From: Microbacteriaceae bacterium
GTDB taxonomy: Bacteria; Actinomycetota; Actinomycetes; Actinomycetales; Microbacteriaceae
DNA: 64,000 nucleotides
NCBI GenBank assembly: GCA_025465095.1
Contig: JAODME010000033.1
Location: forward strand, 109,673 to 173,672
Direction of reading: 5' to 3'
Shown: piece after piece, positions 51,903 to 61,108 of the stretch
Numbering within the stretch: position 1 is the first letter of the stretch
Layout: the number at the start of each line of letters is the position of its first letter
Notes under the pieces: model-generated
Told to the model about the DNA's origin: nothing
Databases searched by the model: none
The model's input: only the letters and a program-made list of their open reading frames with translations
Translations under genes and position numbers: made by a program

Positions 51903-53018
51903 CTAGCCCGCGTTGGCCTGGAGCCAGGCGTACGGGTCGATGGGGGTTCCCTCGAGGTGAACCTCAAGGTGGAGGTGGGCGCCCGTGGAGTTGCCGGTGC
52001 TGCCGACCGCGCCGATCATGTCGCCGACACCGATCTGTTGTCCGACCGCGACCTGAATCGAGCCGTACTGCATGTGCGCGTAGAGGCTGCGGACCCGCTG
52101 GCCGTTCACCACGTGCTCGACCACGACGCTGTTTCCGAAGCCGCCGCCCGAGACGTTCACGTCGACGACGACACCGCCCGCGATGGACTGGATCGGAGTG
52201 CCGGATCCGGGCGTGAAGTCGAGGCCGCTGTGGTTCGTGGAGCAGTAGCCGCAGCCCGATACCTGACGCGGTCCGAATCCGCTCGTGATCGGAGAGCCGC
52301 CGGGGAACGGCCACTGCACCGCACCCGTCGGGTTGTTGGTGAACGAGTAGGTGCGTTTGCCGACCTTCGACTGCACCTGCCGGACCGGCGACACCACCGT
52401 GTAGCCGTCACGGGTGATTGCGGGCGCTGCCGCCGCGTTGACCTGCAGTTCCTGGGTCTTCGCCTCGCTCGACGTCGAGCTCAGCGTCATCGACTCCGAC
52501 GTTTCCGGCCGCACGAAGGCATTGGCCGGCACGGTGGTAGAGATCAAGATGAGGCCCACTCCGGCCATCGCGCCCACTGTGGCGAGATTCGACAGCACGC
52601 GGTGCTTGAACCCGGCGGGACGCTTGGCGGACTTGGGGGTGGTGCGCGCTGGCCCGGCGGCAGCAATCGACGCCTTCGACGCGCTCCTTCTGGGCCTGGA
52701 CGTCGTCGGCGTGGCCTTCGGCGCCTTCGTTGCTGACGGGGCCGCGGCCGCGAACAGCTTGGGACGGGCCGCGGCCTTCGCCTCGCGTTCGCGAAGTTCC
52801 CGGCGGGTCAGGGCTGGACCCTCGGCGGATGCCACGACAGATCTGGTGGGCGCCGCGTCGGTCTGCGCCGTCACGACCGGCACGGGCTGATCAGTTGTCG
52901 CGCGGTAAACGGACGCGTCGAACTGAGAGGAGATCGCGTCGACTCCGTCGGTGACGGCGGGAACGGATGCCGCCTTGTCCGAATCAGGCTCGGCAAGACT
53001 CCAGGAAAATTTTTGCAC
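51903..53018 (-). CDS. M23-family peptidoglycan endopeptidase with membrane anchor
   Basis: 371 residues. A long cytoplasmic, Ala/Lys-rich head is followed at about residue 150 by one membrane segment (LATVGAMAGVGLILISTTVPANA) and a linker. The C-terminal LytM domain carries the zinc ligands in CSTNHSGLDFTPGSG (HxxxD) and the catalytic GAHLHLEVHLEG (HxH). It cleaves peptide cross-links in cell-wall peptidoglycan. The GTG at 53018 has no ribosome binding site; a leader of about 200 bases with hairpins precedes it. Confidence 0.9.
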   Translation of the reverse strand: MQKFSWSLAEPDSDKAASVPAVTDGVDAISSQFDASVYRATTDQPVPVVTAQTDAAPTRSVVASAEGPALTRRELREREAKAAARPKLFAAAAPSATKAPKATPTTSRPRRSASKASIAAAGPARTTPKSAKRPAGFKHRVLSNLATVGAMAGVGLILISTTVPANAFVRPETSESMTLSSTSSEAKTQELQVNAAAAPAITRDGYTVVSPVRQVQSKVGKRTYSFTNNPTGAVQWPFPGGSPITSGFGPRQVSGCGYCSTNHSGLDFTPGSGTPIQSIAGGVVVDVNVSGGGFGNSVVVEHVVNGQRVRSLYAHMQYGSIQVAVGQQIGVGDMIGAVGSTGNSTGAHLHLEVHLEGTPIDPYAWLQANAG

Positions 53019-53221
53019 TAACTATCGGGCCTCGGTTGTCGAAAGTCGAGTCCATCCGAGTTTCTTGACGCTGAACCAGGCAATCGGCAAAGCAGTTCTC
53101 CTCGAGTGGATGACCAGCGGCAATGGAAAATGCTGGTCCGACTTCCTAAATGGCGGGCCGACCGAGGCGACTAGCACACCGGAAGGTAACGAACTCATAA
53201 AGACTAACCTAGGTCAACCCC

Positions 53222-54037
53222 CTACGCCAGTTTTTCCTCCCGGGTGTATAAGTTCGCGAGCGTCGTTTCGAGCCTCTCGGCCAGCAACGGCGGGGCTGCG
53301 AGCAGGAAATTCTTGTTTGCGGGCGCCCCGCCCAGACCGGTCACACGCGCGCCCGCTTCGCTCGCGATAAGCGCTCCCGCAGCGTGATCCCAGGGACTCA
53401 GGCCCTTCTCGAAGTACGCGTTGGCGCGTCCGCAAGCGACGGCGCACAGGTCGAGCGACGCGGTGCCCATCCGGCGAATGTCGCGAACCTGCGAAATCAG
53501 TCCCGTCAGAATTCGTGCCTGCTCCCGTCGCTGATCGGCCGAATAACTGAATCCGGTTGCGACTAGCGCCAGCGACAGTTCGGCTTCGGTGACCTGCAGC
53601 CGTCGGTTCCCCAGAAACGCGCCGCCCCCGGATGTGGCGGTGAACACCTCGTCATTCGCCGGATTGACCACCGCACCCGCAAGCGCCCTCCAGGTTGAGG
53701 GATCCGGTTCACCCTCCACTGCCGCGATGCTCACGGCGTAGTGCGGGATTCCGTACAGGTAGTTGACGGTCCCGTCGATCGGGTCCACGACCCAGGTGAG
53801 GCCGCTCGAGCCGACATCCGCCCCGCTCTCCTCCCCGAAGAACCCGTCGCTCGGACGCGCTTCGGCAAGCATCGAGCGGATGAGCGCCTCTGTCTCGCGG
53901 TCCGCGTGCGTCACGACGTCCTCTGGCGAGGACTTGCTCGCCGCGATCTCCACACCCTCGGCCCGGCGTCGAGCCGCGAGCGACCCGGCCGCCAACGCGA
54001 CGCTCCGAGCTATGGTCATGAGCTCATCAGTGGGCAT
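53222..54037 (-). CDS. Inositol monophosphatase-family phosphatase
   Basis: 271 residues with the metal-binding motifs of the family: GFFGEESGAD, WVVDPIDGTVNYLYGIPHYAVSIA and the C-terminal SPWDHAAGALIASEAGARVTGLGG. It may dephosphorylate inositol phosphate or histidinol phosphate; sequence alone does not decide. ATG follows CGAGGAG. It lies downstream of tRNA-Tyr, separated by a terminator. Confidence 0.88.
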   Translation of the reverse strand: MPTDELMTIARSVALAAGSLAARRRAEGVEIAASKSSPEDVVTHADRETEALIRSMLAEARPSDGFFGEESGADVGSSGLTWVVDPIDGTVNYLYGIPHYAVSIAAVEGEPDPSTWRALAGAVVNPANDEVFTATSGGGAFLGNRRLQVTEAELSLALVATGFSYSADQRREQARILTGLISQVRDIRRMGTASLDLCAVACGRANAYFEKGLSPWDHAAGALIASEAGARVTGLGGAPANKNFLLAAPPLLAERLETTLANLYTREEKLA

Positions 54038-54060
54038 GCGACTCCTCGAGTTAAAGCGAA

Positions 54061-54083
54061 AGGCCCGGCGAGACGCCGGGCCT
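54061..54083 (-). terminator. Terminator downstream of tRNA-Tyr
   Basis: Perfect 10-base-pair stem AGGCCCGGCG / CGCCGGGCCT with a 3-base loop. On the minus strand it is followed by TTTCGCTTT. Confidence 0.8.
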
Positions 54084-54089
54084 ACTCGG

Positions 54090-54171
54090 TGGCAAGTACA
54101 GGATTCGAACCTGTGAAGGCTGAGCCGTCTGATTTACAGTCAGATCCCTTTGGCCGCTTGGGTAACTTGCC
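54090..54171 (-). tRNA. tRNA-Tyr (GTA anticodon)
   Basis: 82-base tRNA with a long variable arm. Acceptor GGCAAGT pairs with ACTTGCC, the anticodon GTA sits in CTGTAAATC, and the T-arm contains GGTTCGAATCC. The discriminator base is A. Confidence 0.97.
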
Positions 54172-54283
54172 GAGTGCGCACCCGACCGAATGTAATCACC
54201 AACCGGAGGCGCTTCACAAGGATACAGCCGAGCGGGCGCCCGCAAAATCGCCGCTAGTATCTCCTCACCAAAGGAGGTGACCG

Positions 54284-55309
54284 GTGACGGGAATCAACGA
54301 GGTCGCCGATCTTGCCGGCGTCTCCACTGCAACGGTGAGCCGCGCGCTCAGCGGCAACGGTCACGTGTCCGTTGCCACCCGGGATCGGGTGGCCCGTGCG
54401 GCGGAGGAGCTCGGCTACGTGGTCAGCTCCAACGCGTCGAGTCTCGCCACCGGGCGCACGAAGAACGTCGGGGTCGTCATCCCGTTCCTGAACAAGTGGT
54501 TCTTCAGCTCCGTCGTCCAGGGGGCCGAGAGCGCGCTGCTCAGCCACGGCTACGATTTGACGCTCTACAACCTGGGCGGAGGCGGCGACGAGCGGCGCAG
54601 CGTGTTCGAGCATTTCCTGCTACGCAAGCGAGTGGATGCCGTGATCGCGATATCCCTCGAACTCACCACGTCCGAGGTGACGCGACTGCTCGACCTCGGG
54701 AAGCCGATCGTGGGGGTCGGCGGGCCGTTGCCCGGTGTCCGCACCCTGAGTATCGACGATATCGAGGTAGCCCGACTGGCAACCGAACACCTCCTTGCTC
54801 TCGGGCACCGCGACATCGCGCACATCGGAGGCAACAGCGACTTCGAGCGGGACTTCCACCTTCCGATGAACCGTCGTGTCGGCTACGAGGCCGCTCTCGA
54901 GGCAACCGGCATCTCGGTCGACCCCAACCTATTTCAGGCCGCCGACTTCAGCATCCAGGGTGGTTATGAGGCGGCCAAGCAACTGCTCGGCAACCCACGC
55001 AGACGACCGACCGCCGTCTTCGCTTCCTCCGACGAGATGGCCATCGGCGCCATCCTCGCCGCACGCGACCTCGGGCTGCGTGTACCGCAGGACGTGTCCG
55101 TTGTCGGCATCGACGACCACGAGCTGAGCGAGTTTTTCGGGCTGAGCACGGTTGCGCAGTTCCCTGCACTGCAGGGGCGTCAGGCCGTCGAGATCCTCAT
55201 GGACCAGCTTCACCCGAGTCGCGAATCGGCGGGCTCCCTCAACACTCCTCTTCCGTACGAGCTCCTCGTCCGCTCCAGCACGGCACGTCCGGACGTCTCT
55301 CGACGCTGA
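54284..55309 (+). CDS. LacI-family transcriptional regulator
   Basis: 341 residues. The helix-turn-helix INEVADLAGVSTATVSRALS is followed by GYVVSSNASSLATGRTKNVGVVIP (hinge region). The effector domain contains VFASSDEMAIGAILAARDLG and SVVGIDDHELSEFFGLSTV. The GTG at 54284 follows AAAGGAGGTGA at ideal spacing. A -10-like TAGTAT lies at 54254-54259. Its target is unknown; the LacI-type palindrome in the alpha-glucoside importer promoter and the alpha-glucosidase gene are candidates. Confidence 0.9.
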   Translation: MTGINEVADLAGVSTATVSRALSGNGHVSVATRDRVARAAEELGYVVSSNASSLATGRTKNVGVVIPFLNKWFFSSVVQGAESALLSHGYDLTLYNLGGGGDERRSVFEHFLLRKRVDAVIAISLELTTSEVTRLLDLGKPIVGVGGPLPGVRTLSIDDIEVARLATEHLLALGHRDIAHIGGNSDFERDFHLPMNRRVGYEAALEATGISVDPNLFQAADFSIQGGYEAAKQLLGNPRRRPTAVFASSDEMAIGAILAARDLGLRVPQDVSVVGIDDHELSEFFGLSTVAQFPALQGRQAVEILMDQLHPSRESAGSLNTPLPYELLVRSSTARPDVSRR

Positions 55310-55491
55310 CGGGCACCGTAGGAGCGAGCCGGACGGCCGTCTCGACTGGCAGGCGGCTGCTCGAGAGGAAGGACAGGGTCGAGCGCGGGTCGTCGCGTAG
55401 GCGCAGGTACCGCTCGTGGGGCACCCGGCCGCAGGTACGCTGGGGGCGGCGTGCAGCATCCGTCCGCCGTCGCATCACCGGAGGTCACACC

Positions 55492-56559
55492 GTGCACGAT
55501 TCAAGCCCCGCGTTCCATCCCGAGACCCTCGCGATCATCTCCGGTCGCCCGCCGCGAGACTCCGACGAGCCGCTCAACGTGCCGGTGCACCTCGCGTCCA
55601 CCTACGTCGCGGGCGGCGAGCGTGAATACGGACGCTACGCCAATCCGTCGTGGACGGCTTTCGAGACCGCGCTCGGCGCGCTCGAGGGTGGGCGATGCGT
55701 CTCCTTCGCCTCCGGAATCGCCGCGATCTCCGCCGTGCTCGACCTCGTCGAGCCCGGGGGCACGGTTGTCGCCCCGCTTCACTCGTACACCGGCACGATC
55801 GGTCAGTTGGACGACCGGGCGAGTCGCGGTCAGCTCCGCGTCGTCTACGTCGACATCGCCAACACGGAGGAGGTTGCCGCCGCGAGCGCCGGTGCCGCAC
55901 TCGTCTGGATCGAGACGCCGACCAATCCGGCGTTGGAGCTCGCGGATATTTCAGCGATCGCGCTGGCCGCACATGAACACGGCGCACTCGTCGCCGTCGA
56001 CAACACCTTCGCCACCCCTGTGCTGCAGCGTCCGCTCGAACTCGGCGCCGACATCGTTGTGCACTCGGCGACGAAATACATCTCAGGACACAGTGACGCG
56101 CTCATGGGCGCGGTGGTCACCGCGATCGACGCACACCACGACGCAATTCTGGGGCGCCGCTCCCTCTATGGCGCGATTCCGGCGCCGTTCGAGTCCTTCC
56201 TCGCCCTGCGTGGTTTGCGCACGCTCTCCGTGCGCCTCAGCCGGGCGCAGGACTCCGCTCAGGAACTGGTCCGTCGTCTCGAGGGCCATCCGGAGCTCGA
56301 GGAGGTGCGCTACCCCGGCTTCGGGGCCATCGTGTCGATCGTCGTGCGAGGTGGGGCGGATGCCGCGGACGCCGCGATCTCCCGCGCACGCCTCTGGCTG
56401 CACGCGACGAGCCTCGGCAGCGTCGAGTCGACCTTCGAGCGCCGGCGCCGCTGGCCTGCGGAACGGCCCACCATCCCGGAAGGGCTCGTGCGCCTGTCGG
56501 TGGGACTCGAGCACGTCGACGACCTGCACGCCGACCTGATCGCCGCGCTCGGACGTTAA
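55492..56559 (+). CDS. Cys/Met-metabolism PLP enzyme (second family member)
   Basis: 355 residues, shorter than metB at 2764-3906. It has the family motifs RYANPSWTAFETALGALEGG, SFASGIAA, VDNTFATPVLQRPLELGADI and the PLP-lysine motif HSATKYISGHSDALMGAVV. It has a short N-terminus and altered substrate-loop sequences. It is probably a cystathionine gamma-lyase or methionine gamma-lyase-like enzyme. GTG follows GGAGG. Its stop codon forms part of the -10 box of the next gene. Confidence 0.87.
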   Translation: MHDSSPAFHPETLAIISGRPPRDSDEPLNVPVHLASTYVAGGEREYGRYANPSWTAFETALGALEGGRCVSFASGIAAISAVLDLVEPGGTVVAPLHSYTGTIGQLDDRASRGQLRVVYVDIANTEEVAAASAGAALVWIETPTNPALELADISAIALAAHEHGALVAVDNTFATPVLQRPLELGADIVVHSATKYISGHSDALMGAVVTAIDAHHDAILGRRSLYGAIPAPFESFLALRGLRTLSVRLSRAQDSAQELVRRLEGHPELEEVRYPGFGAIVSIVVRGGADAADAAISRARLWLHATSLGSVESTFERRRRWPAERPTIPEGLVRLSVGLEHVDDLHADLIAALGR

Positions 56560-56562
56560 GCT
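56557..56562 (+). promoter_or_regulatory. Leaderless-type -10 box for the YajQ gene
   Basis: TAAGCT followed by six bases and ATG at 56569; it overlaps the TAA stop of the upstream gene. Confidence 0.5.
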
Positions 56563-56568
56563 ACCGGC

Positions 56569-57057
56569 ATGGCAGATTCCACTTTCGATATCGTCAGCAA
56601 GGTCGACCAGATGGAGGCTGACAACGCCGTCAACCAGGCCCAAAAGGAGATTGCGCAGCGCTACGACTTCAAGAACGTCGGAGCGTCCGTCGAGTGGAGC
56701 GGCGAGAAGCTGCTGCTCAAGGCGAGCGCCGAAGAGCGTGTGAAGGCCGTGCTCGAGGTGCTCGAGGCCAAGTTCATCAAGCGCGGCATCAGCCTGCGCA
56801 GCCTCGACGCAGGGGACCCGTACGCCTCCGGCAAGGAGTACCGCATTGAGGTGAACCTGAAGAACGGCATCGGATCGGATGACGCGAAGAAGATCGCGAA
56901 GATCATCCGCGACGAGGGGCCCAAGACCGTCAAGAGTCAGATTCAGGGCGACGAGCTACGTGTCTCCTCCAAGAGCCGCGACGACCTGCAGGCGACGATG
57001 GCGCTGCTCAAGGGCAAGGACCTCGACGTGGCACTGCAGTTCGTCAACTTCCGCTGA
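56569..57057 (+). CDS. YajQ-family nucleotide-binding protein
   Basis: 162 residues, the full length of the family. It begins [21 protein letters not shown] and contains [33 protein letters not shown] and [20 protein letters not shown], all conserved. YajQ proteins bind nucleotides, including cyclic di-GMP in some species. There is no direct clue to its role here. Confidence 0.94.
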   Translation: MADSTFDIVSKVDQMEADNAVNQAQKEIAQRYDFKNVGASVEWSGEKLLLKASAEERVKAVLEVLEAKFIKRGISLRSLDAGDPYASGKEYRIEVNLKNGIGSDDAKKIAKIIRDEGPKTVKSQIQGDELRVSSKSRDDLQATMALLKGKDLDVALQFVNFR

Positions 57058-57120
57058 GTATCAGGCAGCCGAAGCCTGCACGCCCGGACCGGGCCGCCCG
57101 CGACCGGATCGCAGGGTCGG

Positions 57121-57126
57121 TACACT
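57121..57126 (+). promoter_or_regulatory. Leaderless-type -10 box for cardiolipin synthase
   Basis: TACACT followed by seven bases and ATG at 57134. Confidence 0.5.
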
Positions 57127-57133
57127 GCGAAGC

Positions 57134-58597
57134 ATGGATGCCGCCTGGATCGCCCCGACGGTCGCGGTGCTCGCGCTTCTCATCGACCTCGCCATCCGCA
57201 TCGCCTCCCTCATCGTGGTGCCGATCAATCGGCGTCCGCAGACGGCGACCGCATGGTTGCTCGCGATCTTCCTGATCCCCTACGTCGGCTTCATCCTCTT
57301 CCTCCTGTTCGGCAGCACGAAGCTGCCCAAGGCACGGCGCGAGAAGCAGGTCGAGATCAACCGTTACATCGTCGACACGACCGACGGCATCGAGGATGTG
57401 GTGCAAAATCCGCGATGGCCGGACTGGCTCCAGCCGGTCGTCGAACTCAATCGCACGCTCGGCGCGATGCCGCTCGTCGGCGGCAACACCGCGACCCTTC
57501 ACGTGGACTATTCCGAGTCGCTTCGGGCGATGACCGACGCTGTCGCGTCGGCGAAGAGGTACGTGCACGTTGAGTTCTACATCCTGTCCTATGACAAGGC
57601 CACTCGCGAGTTCTTCGACGCGCTCGAAGCGGCGGTCGCGCGCGGCATCATCGTCCGGGTGCTGCTCGACCACGTGGCATCCATCCGCTCCCCCGGCTAC
57701 CGGCGCACCATCCGCGTGCTCAAACGCATCGGCGTGCGCTGGCAGCTGATGCTGCCCGTGCAGCCATTGCGCGGACACTACCAGCGGCCCGACCTGCGCA
57801 ACCACCGCAAGCTGCTCATCATCGATGGCACGATCGCGTTCACCGGCTCTCAGAACATGGTCGACCGCAGTTACAACAAGCGCGGCAACCTCCGGCGGGG
57901 ATTGCAGTGGAAAGACCTGATGGTGCGCTTCGAAGGACCGATTGTCGCCGGAATCAATGCCCTGTTCGTCACCGACTGGTACAGCGAGACCGATGAGCTC
58001 CTGCTGCGCGAGACGCTGCCGCGGTTGGAGTCGAGCGGCGCCAACGCCCTCGACGCACAAGTCGTGCCGAGCGGCCCGGGCTTCGAGGGCGAGAACAACC
58101 TGCGGCTGTTCAACGCGCTCCTCTATAACGCGCAAGAGCGCATCATCATCACAAGCCCCTATTTCGTGCCCGACGAGTCGATGCTGTACGCCGTGACTAC
58201 TGCGGCGCAGCGCGGTCTCGACGTGCAGCTGTTCTGCTCTGAGGTCGCCGATCAGCCGCTCGTCTACCACGCGCAGCGCAGTTACTACGAAGCGCTACTG
58301 CGGGCGGGGGTGCGGATCTGGCTCTACGCGGCCCCGACCGTGCTGCATGCGAAGCACTTCACGATCGACGATGAGGTCGCCGTGATCGGGTCGAGCAACA
58401 TGGACATGCGGTCATTCACCCTGAACCTGGAGATCTCGGTCATGGTGCGCGGTCGATCCTTCGTCGAAGCCCTGCGTGAGATCGAGGAGCGCTACCGCGA
58501 GGAGAGCCGTGAGTTGATGCTCGAGGAGTGGATGACTCGACCCAAACGGTCGAAGGTGCTCGACAATCTCGCGCGGCTCACTGCAGGGGTGCAGTAG
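57134..58597 (+). CDS. Cardiolipin synthase (phospholipase D family)
   Basis: 487 residues. Two N-terminal membrane segments (APTVAVLALLIDLAIRIASL and TATAWLLAIFLIPYVGFILF) precede two PLD catalytic motifs. These are NHRKLLIIDGTIAFTGSQN near residue 220 and HAKHFTIDDEVAVIGSSNMD near residue 410, each with the HxK(x)4D signature. It joins phosphatidylglycerol molecules or uses CDP-diacylglycerol at the membrane. The ATG at 57134 is preceded by a -10-like TACACT. Confidence 0.92.
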   Translation: MDAAWIAPTVAVLALLIDLAIRIASLIVVPINRRPQTATAWLLAIFLIPYVGFILFLLFGSTKLPKARREKQVEINRYIVDTTDGIEDVVQNPRWPDWLQPVVELNRTLGAMPLVGGNTATLHVDYSESLRAMTDAVASAKRYVHVEFYILSYDKATREFFDALEAAVARGIIVRVLLDHVASIRSPGYRRTIRVLKRIGVRWQLMLPVQPLRGHYQRPDLRNHRKLLIIDGTIAFTGSQNMVDRSYNKRGNLRRGLQWKDLMVRFEGPIVAGINALFVTDWYSETDELLLRETLPRLESSGANALDAQVVPSGPGFEGENNLRLFNALLYNAQERIIITSPYFVPDESMLYAVTTAAQRGLDVQLFCSEVADQPLVYHAQRSYYEALLRAGVRIWLYAAPTVLHAKHFTIDDEVAVIGSSNMDMRSFTLNLEISVMVRGRSFVEALREIEERYREESRELMLEEWMTRPKRSKVLDNLARLTAGVQ

Positions 58598-58599
58598 CG

Positions 58600-59967
58600 C
58601 TACCGGACAGGAACCGCGGCCACACCGCGCGAGATCTCGACCATCTCGTCACGCGGCACAACCTTGATGCGGGTGCGCCCCTCGGCCGCCCCGAGCGCGA
58701 GCTCGTGCTGGTCGAGGTTCTGCCATCCGCCCAGGTCGGTGAATTTCACGCCGCGCTGGTTCAACAGCTCGACGACCGACTCCTCCGACGGCGACACGGG
58801 CGACCACCAGTTCGCCTGGTCGTTGATGACGTGCCGGATAGTCTCCATCGCGTCGCTCTTGGTGTGCCCGATGAGACCAACCGGACCACGCTTGATCCAC
58901 CCGGTCGCGTAGACACCATGCACCTGCTCGTGGTTGTCGTCGATGACCTGGCCTTCACGGTTGGGGATGACGCCGCGCTTGTCATCGAAGGGGATTTCCT
59001 CCAGCGGCGACCCGAAGTAGCCGACCGCGCGGTAGACGGCCTGCACCGGGATCTCGCGGATCTCCCCCGTGCCGACTACTCCACCGACGCCGTCCGGCTT
59101 CGTACGCTCGTACCGGAATCCCTCGACTCGGTCATCGCCGAGGACCTCCAGGGGCTTCGCCCAGAAGTGCAGGTGCAGGCGGCGTGACGCGCCCTTGGGT
59201 TCCCTCGTGCGCCACGAGTTCAGCACCTTGTTGAGCACGAAGATCTGCTTGTTCGTCTCGATGGCGGCGATGGAGGCGGCATCCAGGTCGAAGTCCTCGT
59301 CATGCACGATCATGTCCACGTCCCGCATCTCGCCCAGTTCGCGAAGTTCGAGCGGAGTGAACTTGACCTGTGCGGGGCCGCGGCGGCCAAAGACGTGCAC
59401 GTCGGTGACAGGAGACCTTCTGAGCCCTTGGTAGACGTTCGCCGGGATCTCGGTCGGCAGCAGGTCGTCGGCGTGCTTCGCGAGAGTACGCGCGACGTCA
59501 AGAGCGACGTTGCCGTTGCCGATCACCGCGACCTCCCTGTGCTCGAGCGGCCACTCGCGGGGGTAGTCGGGGTGTCCGTCGTACCAGCTGACGAAGTCGG
59601 CGGCTCCGTAGCTCCCCTCCAGGTCGATGCCGGGAATGTCGAGTCCGGCGTCCCGCACCGCGCCCGTCGAGAAGATCACGGCGTTGTAGTGATGCTTGAG
59701 GTCGTCGAGGGTGATGTCGCGACCGAACGTGACGTTACCGAACAGGCGAATTCGGCCAGTATCGAGCACCTCACGGAGCGCGTTGATGATGCCCTTGATG
59801 CGCGGATGATCCGGCGCGACGCCGTAGCGCACGAGGCCGTATGGTGCCGGCAGCCGTTCGAACAGGTCGATCGACACCTCGAACTTGCGCTCCGCCTTGA
59901 GCAGGATGTCGGCCGCGTAGATTCCGGCGGGGCCGGCACCGACGATGGCTAGTCTGAGTTTGGTCAT
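58600..59967 (-). CDS. fprA: Ferredoxin-NADP+ reductase-type FAD oxidoreductase
   Basis: 455 residues. The FAD-binding start RLAIVGAGPAGIYAADILL is followed by FERLPAPYGLVRYGVAPDHP, typical of FprA and adrenodoxin reductase. The NADPH region has VAVIGNGNVALDVARTLAK and the C-terminus GWIKRGPVGLIGHTKSDA. It transfers electrons from NADPH to ferredoxins serving P450s and other enzymes. Its stop nearly meets the convergent cardiolipin synthase gene. Confidence 0.93.
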   Translation of the reverse strand: MTKLRLAIVGAGPAGIYAADILLKAERKFEVSIDLFERLPAPYGLVRYGVAPDHPRIKGIINALREVLDTGRIRLFGNVTFGRDITLDDLKHHYNAVIFSTGAVRDAGLDIPGIDLEGSYGAADFVSWYDGHPDYPREWPLEHREVAVIGNGNVALDVARTLAKHADDLLPTEIPANVYQGLRRSPVTDVHVFGRRGPAQVKFTPLELRELGEMRDVDMIVHDEDFDLDAASIAAIETNKQIFVLNKVLNSWRTREPKGASRRLHLHFWAKPLEVLGDDRVEGFRYERTKPDGVGGVVGTGEIREIPVQAVYRAVGYFGSPLEEIPFDDKRGVIPNREGQVIDDNHEQVHGVYATGWIKRGPVGLIGHTKSDAMETIRHVINDQANWWSPVSPSEESVVELLNQRGVKFTDLGGWQNLDQHELALGAAEGRTRIKVVPRDEMVEISRGVAAVPVR

Positions 59968-59990
59968 GCTGATTCCGTTCTGGCGGGCTG

Positions 59991-61067
59991 TCAGTTGCTA
60001 CGTTCGACGATCGATTCGGCGAACTGGGTGAGCGCCTTCTTCACAGGGCCTGGTGGCAGCGGCCTGATCGCCTCGACCGCTTCGCGCGCCCAGCGGTGCG
60101 CCTCGGCGCGGGTCTGGCGGGTCACCTCGTGCTCGCGCAATTCGGCGATGGCGGCGGTGAGATCCGCGTCATCCGCATGTCCGAGGTCGGCGACGTTGAC
60201 GTTGTGTTCGATGCGGGTGAGCAACTCGTCGGCGTCCGAATCGATCTCGGCGAGCCGCCGCAGGTACAGCAGTGGCAGGGTCGCGACACCCGAGCGAAGG
60301 TCAGTGCCCGCGTTCTTTCCCGTCTCGTCGACCGGCGGCGCGAGGTCGATGATGTCGTCGACGAGCTGGAAGGCCACGCCGATCTTCTCGCCATACGCGG
60401 TGACCGCCGTGCGGTACTCGAGTGGCGCACCCGACAGTACGGCGCCCGTCTGCGCCGCCGCCGCGATCAGCGATCCGGTCTTGTCGGCGAGGACGCCGAG
60501 GTAGTGCGCGATCGGGTCTTCGCCGTCGCCCGGGCCGATAGTCTCGTGCAGTTGGCCGAGGCAAAGTCGCTCGAAGGTGTCAGCCTGAAGGCGGATCGCC
60601 TCCTCCCCGAGGCCCGCGACGATCTTGCTGGCCCTGGCAAACAGCAGGTCACCGGTGAGGATCGCCACCGAATTGCCCCAGACGGACTGTGCGCTCGGCA
60701 CGCCTCGCCGCATCTGCGCCTCGTCCATCACGTCGTCGTGGTAGAGCGAGGCGAGATGGATGACCTCGATCGCCTCGGCGGCGGCGATGACGGCGTCGTT
60801 GTTGCCGTCGCCGAGTTGCGCCGTCATCAGGGCGAGCGTGGGCCGCACGCGTTTGCCGCCCGCGTCGAGCAGGTACCGGCTCGTGACATCGGCGAGGTCG
60901 TCGGCGAAGGACATCTCGAGCACGAGTCGGGCCTCGACCGCTTCGAGCCCCTCCTCCACGGCCGCCGCGAACCGGCGCTCGTCGCCGGACGTGAAGAGCT
61001 TCTCGCCAAACCCCAGGGTCGAGCTCAGGCTCTTTGCCCTGCGGGCGACCGGCCGGATCGCGTTCAC
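59991..61067 (-). CDS. Trans-polyprenyl diphosphate synthase
   Basis: 358 residues. The first aspartate-rich motif is in HLASLYHDDVMDEAQMRRG (DDxxD variant DDVMD) and the second in FQLVDDIIDLAPP. It also has GGKRVRPTLALMTAQ. It elongates isoprenoid diphosphates, most likely for the menaquinone side chain, given the adjacent menG and menF genes. GTG 61067 follows GAGGGAG at good spacing; the longer open frame to 61286 overlaps menG. Confidence 0.93.
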   Translation of the reverse strand: MNAIRPVARRAKSLSSTLGFGEKLFTSGDERRFAAAVEEGLEAVEARLVLEMSFADDLADVTSRYLLDAGGKRVRPTLALMTAQLGDGNNDAVIAAAEAIEVIHLASLYHDDVMDEAQMRRGVPSAQSVWGNSVAILTGDLLFARASKIVAGLGEEAIRLQADTFERLCLGQLHETIGPGDGEDPIAHYLGVLADKTGSLIAAAAQTGAVLSGAPLEYRTAVTAYGEKIGVAFQLVDDIIDLAPPVDETGKNAGTDLRSGVATLPLLYLRRLAEIDSDADELLTRIEHNVNVADLGHADDADLTAAIAELREHEVTRQTRAEAHRWAREAVEAIRPLPPGPVKKALTQFAESIVERSN

Positions 61068-61108
61068 GTTTTCTCCCTCTCGATTCGCAGTCGCAGCCGC
61101 GGGGCTTC

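Noticed and set aside
53019..53221. Cyclic di-AMP (ydaO) riboswitch before the M23 peptidase
   Set aside because: The position fits, but the conserved GGGG/GGUGAAU elements of that class are not visible.
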